Part shown: piece after piece, positions 35,046 through 47,763 of the stretch
How the letters are laid out: every line of letters begins with the position of its first letter
Position numbering within the stretch: position 1 is the first letter of the stretch
Assembly: GCA_020002185.1 (NCBI GenBank)
Contig: CM034531.1
Coordinates: 49,896,173 to 49,960,172, forward strand
Origin: Paraescarpia echinospica
Taxonomy: Eukaryota; Annelida; Polychaeta; Sabellida; Siboglinidae
Direction of reading: 5' to 3'
Length of the DNA stretch: 64,000 bases
The notes under the pieces: model-generated
What the model saw: only the letters and a program-made list of their open reading frames with translations
Databases searched by the model: none
What the model was told of the DNA's origin: nothing
Translations under genes and position numbers: made by a program

Positions 35046-37119
35046 AATATGAAACAATTGTTGTCCAAAGAGGCTTCATATGACAGAATTACAAATATAG
35101 CTCTTTTGTCAAAAATAAAATGAAATCATTAATGCTCTTCATGTGTAAACTTATAACATGTGTCGATTATAAATGACATTACGTATAGATCAAGACAAAG
35201 TGGTCAGTAATGTCTGTGATCATGTGACTATGTGGTCTGGCATTGAAGTGATCATGCGAAATGGCTTGTCATGTATGAGATCATGACATGCGAGGTGGGC
35301 TGACAAATGTGTTCATGTGAGTGTGGGGGGAACCAATTCTATTCTAAACTATTCAAGTACAGCGGTATTTCAATCAATAAATGGACCGTCAAACAGACAA
35401 CTGATCGCTCAGGGATACATCTAAATGTTTATTCATCAGTGAGACAAAACAACTGCTTCCAGCTATATAACATTCATAACATGTTGTAACATAACATTAT
35501 AGATCTTATGTGAGTTTGTGCATGATCTCCACCCAACCTAATTACACTTAGACAACCAGACTTCAGACATTATATAGTACAATAAATCCTCCCCATATCT
35601 GCCTCGTAATGATTAAATCCAAAAGATTAGGAGCAAATGCTAAAGACCAAATCTTGGCCACATTCTGTGTTCTCCATTTGTTGACCTTTGCCAGCAAGCA
35701 GACCAGGTTGGCTGCAGCCTGTAGCAGAGACAGAGATAATAGTGGCCATGGACTGGCCAGAAGCTACTGTGTTTAGTGCATTAGACATCACTCAAATAGG
35801 GCCACTATCAGTTGTAGAGGAGCAAACTGGCAGAGGAACCTGTCAACAGGGAACAGATCACTACAGTATTTTACTTAGGAGTTCATCACACAAGAATTAA
35901 GTCTGTGCTTCTCAGAGATACATCCTGTGCAACTTCTTGTCACTATCAGCAGCAGGTTATGTAAATTGCTGCCTCTATTTATCTCGACCTATGGTTTGTT
36001 CAAATTGTCCATTTATCAACCAACCATTGATGGTATTTCTCTCTGTGCATGCCTATAAGGTTATATGTTTAAATGCCAAAACATGATTACTCAAACCAGC
36101 AGAAAAAGAAATGTCTGTGTGATCCACCAATATGATGCAAATTTATTTCCTAGCCTAATACGAACTCATCTGGCAGTAAAACTATTGTACAACCCAAGGG
36201 CTTACCTAACAGCAGTGTCAATTTCTAAAAATAGTTTTCACACACATCCATTACATCAGGTGTTAAATGGGAAGAAAATGTGTGCCTGGGCATAAGAAGA
36301 AATACAGCCATTCCACACTCTCCTTAGACAGTGTCACCTAGTTTGGGAGATCTGCTAGCCTGCATAATCTACTTGCTAGGCCAGAGAATTAGGTTGTAGC
36401 TCTATGCCCAAGGCCACGACTTTACACATGTGGCTACATAGGGAAATGCAAACAACATTTACGTACTAATGGTGGTTTGTGTCCACCCTAGAAATTAGGC
36501 ACATTTGAGCATAAAACAGTTTGGTGAATACCGGTAAGTCAAATGTTCCGAAGAAACTCTGCCATAGTGTGGCAGTCCTGCACATTTTCACTGATAAGTG
36601 ATCACAAGCAAACAGTAAGATTCTTAGAAAAAAACTGAATAAAATAATAACTTCTACGATCTGTAATCACGCGCCAATATAGAGGTTGATTTGTATTTCA
36701 TATTTGTTCAACTTTTTTGTTTCTTCTTTTCCTGTGACTTTATTTCTACATTCGTACGTTTACACTGGCATTCATTGTACACGTTTCTTGTATATCTTCC
36801 CACTGTCTGTGTTAATCAATCCCGTCCCCAGGTTTATTTTTGGTCTGTGTTTTGCCAATAATAAATTTTACTGCCATTCATATAAATCATCTAAACTGGT
36901 CTGGCCAGAGAAGATTTTGTATATCGTCATACCAATAATTGTTTTCCTGGATGTGTGACAGAAATATACACGTGCATGCATATCCACATACTTATATCAA
37001 CATACTTATATCAACATACTTAAACTGATATAAACACACATAAATACATAATGATAACAGATACAATCGTAATGTTGATTCAAGCAGCCATGTCAATTTA
37101 GTTGTCTCTGTGATGTACG
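35046..37119. other. No feature recognised
   Basis: AT-rich, with short open stretches only. No splice-supported exon, RNA gene or repeat seen. Confidence 0.35.
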
Positions 37120-37250
37120 AGATTGAACAAGATTGTAAAGGCAAGAACAAAAAACCAGATGGCATGACTCATGGCAAATGGACAAGGAAGCCATTGGCAT
37201 ATCGACAGTCCAACATTCCAGCTGTAATTCACATACCGGGTGAGACTCAG
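37120..37250 (-). mobile_element. Weak LINE 3'-end fragment, minus strand
   Basis: ATTGAACAAGATTGTAAAGG, GGACAAGGAAGCCATTGGCA and the following GACAGTCCAACATTCC resemble the same LINE 3' terminus as at 24893 and 34935, again in minus orientation. Divergence is higher than in the other two. Confidence 0.45.
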
Positions 37251-37654
37251 GCCTGCTATTAGTATATTGATTCTAGTAGAAATCATAACTGGAGTCTGGA
37301 TGCAGAATATGTATATATAATAAACTGTTAAGTTTGTTACATAAAACAGTTTGGTTTCTAAATTTATTAACAATAAATACACATGTTACACTGATTTTAT
37401 GAAAACTAAAACATTAATTTAATTATACCCAGGATATAGTGTTAGGGCAGGCACCATGTGCCAGTTTCATAAAACCTCCATATTCCAGAACTAAAGGCGA
37501 AATGCCAACCAAATAACAGCGGCGCCATTGGGAAATTTAATACTTTGACCTCCGATATCTGCCAGTGAGAGAGTTCACTCATGCGCATCATTGTCAGCTT
37601 TTTACACAGATGGCAGCCACATGAAAGAGGTAACCTAGAAGTTATGAACTGAGA
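37251..37654. other. No feature recognised
   Basis: No gene or repeat supported. Confidence 0.35.
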
Positions 37655-37925
37655 CAGATACTAGTATCACAGACACAGTGAGTACCTCTGTATCACAGAC
37701 ACCCCAAGTACCCAAGACACCATGTGCAAGTACCTCAGACACCATGAGTACCCCAGAGACCCCGAGTACCCAGACACCATGTGTGCACCGACATCATGAG
37801 ATGATGAGTACCCCTGATACCCCGAATACCCAGACACCACAAGTACCCTGACATCACGAGTACCCCAGACACCTCGAATCCCCAGACACCATGAGTACCT
37901 CAGACAATACAAGTACCCCAGAGAT
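37655..37925. repeat. Degenerate minisatellite of ACACC/GAGTACC words
   Basis: Variants of CAGACACCATGAGTACCCC recur about a dozen times at irregular spacing (roughly 18-25 bp). It is an old, diverged array. Confidence 0.75.
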
Positions 37926-40639
37926 AGTCACTCCTGTCTGCTGATGGTTGACGGTCTAAGTTCATTCAGTGCTAGGCCACTATAATACACCAGGCCACAA
38001 CAGAAGGTCACTAGAGTAGAAACTGTACAACACATTTTTATATGTAAATATTTATTCTATCATTGAATTATTTATACATTTAATAACATTTTTATTCAGT
38101 GAGAAAAATGTTTAAAAACTCATAACTTCATTTTTGTCTAAAAATAAAATGTTTTGTTTTGTTGAAATTTTCTGTATCATCCACAAATATAAATGTTTGA
38201 TTTAGTAAGTTACTGATGGGATTTTTAAACATTCACTCCCTAAATCTTTGCATGCATCAGTTCATGGTGTTACAACAGAAAACTACTTTTTTGCTTGAAA
38301 CTCTGTGATGCTTTTTCAAAATAGTATAAAATTGTAGTTTAATGGTATTACAGGTAATTACTGGCATGGTTACTTGCCCACATATATGTATACATTAGTT
38401 GTAAACTTTCATCTGCAGGGCCCCACAGAGTTTGATGATACAGGGAGGCAGAAAGATAACACAGATGATGTGGTCCAGGCAGATTCTAATTAAACCAGTC
38501 CTTAGCTTGGAGAGCATGCCACTGAAATTATGTCCAGGTGGCCAGAATCTAAAATAGTGGCCTGCCACCCACAGACCATGTGGCTGCCATTTGCTGGGGT
38601 CACAGGGTGAAGACCTTCACACTATGCATACTATGTGGACCAGCAGTGACTGTCTATCATTATCAGAAAGCTTTGTAATAATAAGCCAATTGAAGCTCAA
38701 ACAACTTGCACAGTTGTCCTACCAATTCCTGTCACAAGCAGCCAGCATGAACTCTGTGTATATGTGGTTCTTTTTATGTTGTTCACAATAAAACAACATC
38801 TGGACTGATTCCGACAAATACCAACCTCTTTTAAAAATAAACACTAAACTTGCCTGGAATAAATGGAATCCCTCCAAAGCCTACCAACCTATGGTTGTTT
38901 AAAATGTATTCAAATCAATGATCATGTTGCATGAGGAACTACATATTTTTATTTAAAATACAGGTTCTTTGAACATTGAATGAACATCAGATGGTCATGT
39001 TTCAATACACATAATAAGAATGTCTGATTTGTTGAAATATTTCTTTTCCTCGCTTGTCTCCATTACACAGTCTATTTGTGTCTCTCTCTCCCAACCCTGT
39101 AGGAGTATAGGTTTACTTCAACTCTCAGAAGAACCCAGATGAAAACAGGTAGGAATAAGATCTCATCTACCTATTTGTATGTGGCAGTAATAGGACCTGC
39201 TATCTGATAAACCATATCTGTCAATCAGACTGCTGGGGGCAACTTAATGATAACCAGATAACCTCAGGCAACTGGTGGAAATTCACAGATATTACACACA
39301 GACACAGGGCCAAGTAAGCCAGATAGGAACTGCACTGGCAGACTTCATTATTATGTTGACAATCTTGGAACTACTTGTATAGAATTACAGCAGTGGCTCT
39401 CTCCATCTGTTACATTGATAGGGAAATCAACACAGCTGTAAGAAAAAGCATTTGGGGTAGTACATGGAGTGGAAAGATCAGTGTTTTCCAAAGAGGACAA
39501 CATTAATGTTTTTAGTTCTGCACGTGAAATAACAATTCAGATTTGATCAGAATGACATGCGTTGTCGCATGTCAAGTCATCATCTGGACAGTTTTCGTCA
39601 AATATTACCTTTTTCTTTCTCGATAAAATAAACATGAGAGATGATCCCCATAAGACTACGGGTAAAACAAGAAGATTTTGTATAGATACACAGGCGATCT
39701 TTCCTTAATTACCTTGCCACAAACTGTCAGTCAGCTACTGACGTACGAATATCTGCTCAGCGCAATTGTTACAAAGTAATCATTAAATATGTCCACTTCT
39801 TGCTCAAAGGTATTTCTTTCAAGACACAAAGAATCCCTTAAAGAGGGTACTAGTCAAAATCACTGACCAGCACTTCTTTCATAAGACATATACCCAGAAA
39901 TAAAACAATTATCTGTCCTCTGGAAACAAAGATTAACTGAGGGAAGTCAACAAGAGTGAGAAAGTAGATAGGGTACAACGGTAGGGTATGTGGTCAAACT
40001 AGGGCATGTAGAAGGTAACGAGCAGGTAGAAACTGGCTAACACAAGGAAATCAACAGGGTAGTAAGAAAGCAACTGGATATATGCATAGGAGACTGTGAG
40101 GCTATGGATGTATTCAGGGTACATGTAGACACAAGCTAACAAATGCAACAGTAATTATCTACATACCATGCCATTCAGGATGTTTTGACAAAACCTGTTA
40201 TCAGTGAAACATGAAACAACATCATAGCAAAATTTGTAATTAAGTTTGACCCACTAAAGTGAACACATCAAAGTCACCTGTTGTTTGAAGTAATTGTGAA
40301 TGATAATCAAATTATGTTTTCATTAAAAAGACAACACTAAAGAAAATGTTATATTCAATAAATAAAAACATTTTTGACAGACATTTATGTATAAAATATT
40401 GTAATACAATTATAAAATAATGTATCTGCAAAATGTAGTTCTCCTTCCTTTCTTGTTGTACTTAATATGAACCCTTCCTCCATTCTGCCCAAGCCACTTC
40501 CCAATCACATCTGGGAATCCTCACATTCCACTTTCACAACATCCTGATGAAAGCCCAGTAATGTTTCATCAGTTATGCTATCTCTCCTGTCAAACCATCT
40601 GCATCCTCTTCCTATGCACTTATTACAAATCAATCAGCC
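37926..40639. other. No feature recognised
   Basis: 2.7 kb with no open frame above 70 codons and no repeat or RNA gene that I can support. Confidence 0.4.
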
Positions 40640-41060
40640 TTTCCATCTAACTTAGTCTAAACACCATCCTGTCTGTCCTATTACATACAATAACAACCTC
40701 CCATCAAACTAAGTATTTCCCTACTCAACCTAATCCAAACCATCAAACCTATTTATATCTTCCGTCCACCATATTCCAATTTTCAATCTAACCTATTCCA
40801 ATCTCCCATAACATATTCCAATCTTCCATCCAACACATTCCAATCTTCCATCCAATACATTCCAATCTCCCACAACACATGTATTCCAATATCCCATCCA
40901 ATCTACTCCAATTGGACCAATCCCCAATCTAACATATTCCAATATCCCATCAAATATATTCCAACCTCCAATCTAACCTATTCCATTCTCCCATAACACA
41001 CATTTCAATCTCCCATCTGACCTATTCCAATCTTTTATCCAACCAAGTCCAAACTCCCAC
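40640..41060. repeat. Degenerate C/T/A-rich repeat (CCAATCTCCCATC type)
   Basis: Words such as ATTCCAATCTCCCATC, ATTCCAATCTTCCATCC and CAATATCCCATC recur at about 20-25 bp spacing. Guanine is almost absent from the strand shown. Confidence 0.75.
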
Positions 41061-41787
41061 CCAGTGTCATACTTTTTGAGATTATCTAAACAATACCAAC
41101 AGGTTAAAACAATGTGGAGAAACATCTGTAAATGGGCAGGCAACAAAAAGTTGAGATAAGAAACTGGTTCAGGAAATGGTTATGTGACAAGAAGATGTGA
41201 GAAAAAGATACCACAGTAGCTAACCTGTTATGAATTGTGATGTGAGTGAGTATTAGTCTGTTTGGCTCTGTGCCTCTGTAGAGTCTATGCAGAAGGGTTT
41301 CTAACTTAAATTATCAATAATCGTCCATCTGACCCAGAAATGAGAGCATTTACTCTAGAGCACTTCCGCAGTGCAGACAGCAAGCTAATTCACCAGTTAC
41401 TCTCGCAATTACCATGAAATTAGTCCAGACATCTTAGAGGACCACATCTGTAATATTATAAGCATTACAGATATAATTCATGAGACCACCATTGACAACG
41501 TGTTATTTGACAGATCCAGGCTAGAGGAAACTGGTCAATGTTTACATTATGTGGTGGTCAACTTAATCAGCAGCAATGTTTATTATATAAATATAATGTC
41601 ATCCAACATTCCTGCCAGATCTAGTCCATACTCAATGCAATGCTTTTAGACACATCATTATGACTGCCAATATTACACCGACTAACCCATCATTTTATAG
41701 AGTTGCTGAATGCAACAAAAGACAAAGGCACAGAACCATCTTTTTTCATTTCTTTCTATAGTATTTCTTAAAAAAAGTTAATTTTAT
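41061..41787. other. No feature recognised
   Basis: No gene or repeat supported. Confidence 0.35.
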
Positions 41788-41824
41788 ATGTGAGCCTCTT
41801 ACCTCAGAGGTAAGAGGCTCACAT
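41788..41824. repeat. Perfect 37-bp palindrome (18-bp arms, 1-base centre)
   Basis: ATGTGAGCCTCTTACCTC (41788-41805) is followed by a single A and then its exact reverse complement (41807-41824). The arms are GC-balanced in AT-rich surroundings. The symmetry does not extend further out. Confidence 0.97.
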
Positions 41825-44800
41825 TTCATTTTCAGAGAAAGGTGAGGAACTCGCCTGGTGAAAACTTATTTTTGAGGTTGTTATTATAATGCAATAAACA
41901 CATTCAGCTATAATTTATAAACACATATACATTTCATGTCACTAGTTTCTTAACACTAACTGTGTATAAATTTATATAAAAATCTGACATTTTTGTAAAG
42001 AAAACCGTAACATCATATGACACAATTTGCCCAGTATGGTCATCGATCAGAGAAAATTTGATGATAAACCTATCTACCATCCAGGATGAATTTGCGATGC
42101 ACATAAACCATTATATAACTACTTTGAAGTAAGAGATGTGGTATCAGAGAATGTGTTTGCACAGAGTGGGGCTGGCAGTTCTGTTGACATATAACACAAG
42201 GACAGGCCTCAGCTATTCTGGTGTCATTTTCAGTGGTAGGCTGATTGTACTGTGATCAGATTGTTTGTGAAGTTGTTTCTGAGTTAAATACTTACAAGTT
42301 ACAATAATCCAACAAAACAAAAACACACTATTCGAGCTCACAAAATACGTGTCACAAATCAAATCTGAAAGAATTACATAACAATCACTGATGTATCAGA
42401 TTAGTGATGTCATTCAAAATCCTGCAATGGTGTCATTGGTTGCACATGTAACTAAATTGTATTAATTTCTTGTCATTTTATGTTCACCTGTCATGCGGAT
42501 CCTGGCTGGGGACTATTAATTGAAGTATTTCTTCTGCTTCTTGATGACAATCACTGCTTAGATATAAACACAATTTATGTCACATCATAATATACACATG
42601 CATTATCTTGCTACGTGTGTAATTTTCTTTTGTGTGTATCAGTTTTAAAACCTAAATTGTTAGCATTGGAATTGCTTTAATAAGAAAGCTGATTTTACAT
42701 GATACATACACAGGGGTCATCATATACTCAAGACTTGTAATTTTGGTGGCATCTTCACATTTGTGGCATTTATATCTGGCATTAGAAACACATAACTAGG
42801 TGATTTAATACATTGTCTCATACTGACCATGTGAAACAAATACTGGCCACATGACAAATACAGAGCCGTTTACATTGCTAATAAAGGAACTACAATTTTG
42901 GGCAATGGTGTCTTTTCAACATTTGGATTAATGTCAATTTATATATTCTTCACTCAAAACAACTTTGCTAAAAAAATTATTTGCATGACATTGATCACAT
43001 GACATATGTGCCACAGATTAAGAATATGGCTATATATCTTATGGAAGAGTTTGTTTAGGTTTTTGTTAAAAAGGCATAACAGATATCGGTCTGGGGACTA
43101 CAGAGTTTACTCCCACCAGTAGGTATAATATTGGCAGATACCAGATGTAAGTCCCTACTAAATGTAGGGCGATCCAACTTGCCTACAGCTTTCATTCAAC
43201 ACCAACTGCTTGTCCATTCAACATTAAATCTTTGGAATGCTCTGCATTGCCAGTGTAGTAACTAGCTTTCACCCGGATATTCAGTGCAGGGACTGAACTT
43301 CTGAAGCCGAAGTTCTTCAACCATGGATAAAGTAATAAACTGGGTCTATCTCTTGTCTGGAGCCAAATTGTTATTAATTTAATGGTATACTTTAAAAGTT
43401 CTTAGCTGAGTAACAAGCACGAGTACAACCTCTAAGGGTTTACTAAAACAGCATTTTTTGGAAACCCCTTTCAATACACCTCCGAATACACCTTCCATTA
43501 TACTACTCAAGTCTTGACCATGGCATGAATCAACACGATAACGCGATGTCGGGGGGACTGGCTAGCTGTCAAAACACAACCCGAATTAACACCTTCTTTC
43601 TAAGTTAAGCCGCCCTAAGATCCTTCAGTGGGACACACAAAGAACAGTACTCACGTTAATGACTAGTGGCTGCCAAGCTGAACAATAGCTAGCTGACGAA
43701 AGACAGCTTTCCTGCGAAAACGTTGAACCTACTCACCGACCAACGATCGCACTGTATGGCAGTGTCGCACGAAGTTGGCCGTCCAATTGGTTAGCCTCAC
43801 TTTCGTATTCATGAATTAACTTGATCTCGATCCACTGTATGACGCCACCTTGTTTTAGCGTTATCGTTACGCTGCGCCACGAGGTAGCAGCACTTTTAGC
43901 GCCCTTAGACCAGCAAATAATCAAATTCTGGTTCCTGCAGTGCAGCTAATGTAAAAATGCAGTCAGAGCCATCTTTTGTTACTATATATCACGATCAACG
44001 TTTTGGCGCCAATAAATTTATGGTCGTTGTCTGTCGTGCGTGCCGAGTATCTCATCCAAATATCATAAACCAAATTTAAATACACAAACAACTTCAATGC
44101 ATATATGCTCGGCTGAAATGATGACATCCGAAGACGGGCAGAAAACAATGTCTACCCTCTAATTGGACACGCCTTTCACAATCGACAAAATCGTCTCATA
44201 AAATTTACATTTCTACCCGCCATTGACGCTCGCCACAAAAACAAACGTTCACGCTCACATTTAATGGGGGGGGGCAGAAAGATATGTCTGCCCCCCAGAT
44301 AAATTCAAGGGGCAGCTGTTCCTGCGTCTATGACTATGATGACAACTATGTATTCTTTTGCCCAGTATGACATGTTTTTGAACTAATTAATACTTTTTGG
44401 TGATTGTGCGTATTTAAGTAACTTTTCAAATAAAAATGATTACCGAACTGGTTTGAAATAACAATTTATAACATTCGCGGTTTTTATGACAAGTGATAAG
44501 CCGTTGTATTTAGTTTTAACTTCCATTTATTACATAATTGTTAATTATGTTATGTAATCCATGTTATATTTCATATATTAAATTAATATGTAGGCCTACT
44601 GGTTCTTGTTACAGTAACTACATAATTTATTATCTATTTCATTCAGTCTCAGACGAAACAACAATTCGGGATCAAAAACAAATATCAGTATACGACCGCC
44701 GTCGACTGCTGCCGCTGGCGCTGCTTGGCTCTTTCTCTGCATTTTTTATTTCCCTGGTGTATAATTCATATCAAACTGAAGTGACAACGCCATAACACAA

Positions 44801-44876
44801 ACAACAAAGCTACAATAAACCGATAAACTAAACGTCAACTGTTTCCTGGCTTCCGCAATGCTAAAATCACTGGGCA
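41825..44876. other. No gene recognised
   Basis: AT-rich to about 43.5 kb, then somewhat CpG-richer to 44.9 kb, where a distal promoter or untranslated exon could lie. No splice-supported exon was found. Confidence 0.35.
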
Positions 44877-45298
44877 ATAATTGTGAATGTCGTCAATCGG
44901 CTCCATTCGCGCGGAATCTCCGATTACGTACAGTTTAAGAATAAGTTACTAACGTTTAAACACAAATGTATGCTATCCTGCGATCGCAATTTATGCCGGC
45001 TAATTGTGGTTTTGAAAACGATTAAATTTTAAACAATAACAAACGTTATTTTCGCCATGTTACAAACTTGCAAACAGTTTCTTACGCTTCGCATTCTGCG
45101 TGGCGGACGATATTATTTTGGCGCGTCATTGCATTTACCCGATTCTTTGCAGTCCTGCCAATATGTAACGACGGTTATTATTGGCTAGATACGCCACCAG
45201 GACCATGGTGACCGAGGCTACTATAGGAAATTTAATTAGGTCAATATCTGGTACGGAGTAACTTGACAGTTATCATTTCATTGGTTATAAACAATCAA

Positions 45299-45312
45299 CC
45301 CGCCATCTGGTG
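45299..45312 (-). promoter_or_regulatory. CTCF-like motif, perfect core match (copy 1)
   Basis: The minus strand reads CCACCAGATGGCGG, matching CCASYAGRKGGCRS at all positions. Thirty bases to the right, the plus strand carries a partial match (TCGCCAGATGGCGC, 45342-45355, two mismatches) in the opposite orientation, so the two point away from each other. Confidence 0.5.
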
Positions 45313-46360
45313 GATAATAAAAGAAATGAGTAAAAATCCATTCGCCAGATGGCGCCACGGTCCGGCGGCGCCGTGTTTTTAAGCGAACGCATGTACAACA
45401 TGATGTCACAACGCAACGAATGTCTAGAACCAACAAAGATTAGCTAATGTATACACTGTACATCCAGCATTTATACAAATAATGAGGTTACCTTGCATTA
45501 CGTTTGCATACATTATTTACGCTACTACAGTCTAAACGAAATTCTTGACAATCTTGGCTTTCCTTTTTTCTATTCAGTCTCGCTATTTGAGTATTTCCAT
45601 TACTAGCACTGTTACAGTGACGTGTCAGTGTCACTGCTATTGCTAAACTTGCAAGTGCGTTCCTTAACATTCCTCATGATTACAAATTATTCTTTACAAA
45701 AGTGCAGATATTACGATGCTACATTAATGGCATTTTATGTAATGGTCTGAATAGCCCTCAGAACTTCACCAGAATGAGTTTGCAAAATGAAGTCTTTATC
45801 GCTCATCGACATCGCCGTCGGCATCGCAGTTTGACTTTCAAAGTGAGTTTGGATGGGCAAACGTTAAGAGTAACGTACGCGCCATCTCATCACTTAGTCC
45901 ACTGCTGAAGGAAAAGATTCCCGCTTCAATCCCCGTGTTCTTGATGAAAGAAATGTTCGGCTCATCGATGTGTCATACCTATTACCCGTCTAATAGCAAT
46001 AGCAATAGCCTATGCCATGGCACATAAATCTAGGGCTAGGCAATGTGTCTTATGTTGTTTAGCTCCAAACAACCATATCTAAGGCTAACACTGCTTTATT
46101 TTCCGAATTTGTCTTCTCTAGAATTAGTGAGTCATCTACAGGTTACACATAATACATTTACTCCCTATCTATACCTGTTTGATAATCTGCAAATCTCAGA
46201 GCTCTGGGTATCGCGCCAAGGAGCTTTGCGCACGGCTTAGCAGTTCCTTAAATTGCGGGGCGTCCTTTGCATTAACCAATAATGCTTCTAGGATATTCCA
46301 CACAGTTAAAGTGCGGGGGAAATCGAGTTTCTGTATTCTTCAGTGTTGGCTCTAATCAGC

Positions 46361-46672
46361 CAGGGGCGGATCCAGAGAGGTTTATGTAGGAGGGGGGACG
46401 GCACAAAAACCTCCACTGGCGGCCGAAACAAATGGTGTAGACATTTTTCACTGCCACGCCGCCGTAACTTCAGCTTCTCCACTGGGCTCCACTGTTGAAT
46501 CGGAAGGGGGGGGGTTCTGTTGAAAATTTCGTCGCTGCGTCGGCATAACTTCAGCTTATTGTAACCTGAACGGGGGCACATTTTCAAGGGTCTAGGACTG
46601 ATCGACACGGCCACGAGGGCCCATTCAAAAAGGTGCCAAATTCCTGGTCTAGCCCCCCTGGATCCACCTATG
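46361..46672. mobile_element. hAT-type MITE, 312 bp (copy 1)
   Basis: The left end CAGGGGCGGATCC and the inverted right end CATAGGTGGATCC match at 10 of 13 positions. CAGGGGCGGATCC-type termini are typical of a widespread hAT group. No clear 8-bp target duplication survives. Two internal TAACTTCAGCTT segments repeat, and the G-run inside it varies between the two duplication copies. Confidence 0.6.
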
Positions 46673-46879
46673 AATTATGTATTTATGTTTGTATGGGTGA
46701 TTTGAGCGTGTGCGTATGTCTGCAGGTAGTAAAATGTTTTTGGACGGGTCAGCAATTTTATTGTGGTCAATTTTGAACATGATTAATAATCGGAGGTCTC
46801 TCCCTTTATGCGATCTTTTACTTCCCCTGTCATAGACACCAGATAGAAGTGGCCAACGGCTTTATAGTTGGTAGTTTCT

Positions 46880-47005
46880 CTTTCAAAAGACACAGGCAAC
46901 GTGTGGTGAACAAAATTGCCCAAGTTTTGAAACAGTGGTCGGTACCTGGATTCGAATCCTGATTCCTTCGATCGACAGTTCGGCACTAACCGCTTGGGCC
47001 GGGGA
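46880..47005 (-). mobile_element. tRNA-derived SINE head (copy 1)
   Basis: On the minus strand GGCCCAAGCGGTTAG (A box region) is followed by GGATTCGAATCC (B box), then non-tRNA sequence including CAAAACTTGGGCAATTTTG. The B box is an exact GGTTCGAATCC-type match apart from one base. Acceptor-stem pairing is lacking, so it is a SINE and not a tRNA gene. Confidence 0.7.
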
Positions 47006-47224
47006 GGTGAAGTTGGAGCAGGGTGTTTTTTAACGTACAAAGTGGGAGGGGGGCAATAAAAAAATCCTTTCGTTTGCCCCCCAGTCAGACCAACTCCCGC
47101 TCCCAGTGTGCGCCCGTTCTCCCAAACCAGCCCCTTGTATGGCTTACTTTTTATTCGTTTTAGTGTGTATGGTTTAATTTGCACTGGGGTATAATAAAAC
47201 AACTATAAGTGACAGTTGTCACGC

Positions 47225-47763
47225 ATTCGCCAGAGTAGAACGGTGCCCTGGACTACTTGAAGCGGTGAACAAAGCTCTGGATCTGACAGGAGGTAAAGAC
47301 ACGAAGCTGGTTGGTGTCACCACTGACTGAGAGGCGGCAAACACCGGCAGACAAGGTGGATTATGACGTCTGCTGACCAACTGCAGTGAGGTTTGGCAAC
47401 ATTCTCGTGTGCTGCACACCGATCTGACTTAGTCATTGAGTCGGTCGTCAGCACCGTACCAGAGTTGGGAATCTGGAAGCCCAATCTACTGGGACTCGTA
47501 CGATTCTCCCGGAACCCGAGACGGTTGAAGATGTCGTCAGCGCAGGCCGGAATGTCAAACAGTTCCCTCAGCACCACGATGTCAGGTTTACCCAGCACGA
47601 GTTGCATGCAGCTGGTAAATTCTGTGCTGAATAATCAGCCTGCATTATGGTGTGGAAACAGGTGCAGGCGCCAGAAAGTACCAACGACAGAAAGGAGAAG
47701 GCTGAAGCCAAAAGATTCCTGAGAATCTGGAACCACCAACAAACGTTGATCACCGCACTGATG
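47225..47763 (+). pseudogene. hAT-type transposase fragment, central region (copy 1)
   Basis: The plus strand encodes, across frame changes, KLVGVTTD (with a stop where Gly-Glu is expected), CAAHRSDLVIESVVSTVPEL, then WKPNLLGLVRFSRNPRRLK, FPQHHDVRF and KAEAKRFLRIWNHQQTLITA. This order fits hAT-derived transposases of the ZNF862-like kind. Stops and frameshifts make it dead. It ends abruptly at CACTGATG (47756-47763), where LINE sequence begins. The matching C-terminal part lies only at 52703-53547. Confidence 0.72.

Noticed and set aside
46880..47005. Possible tRNA gene (A and B boxes on the minus strand)
   Set aside because: Acceptor and anticodon stems do not pair and unrelated SINE body sequence follows. 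The same reasoning applies at 27400 and 55000.
46783..47202. Minus-strand open frame of 139 codons, repeated at 50687
   Set aside because: It runs through a tRNA-derived SINE and its flank. It shows no protein family and is open by chance.
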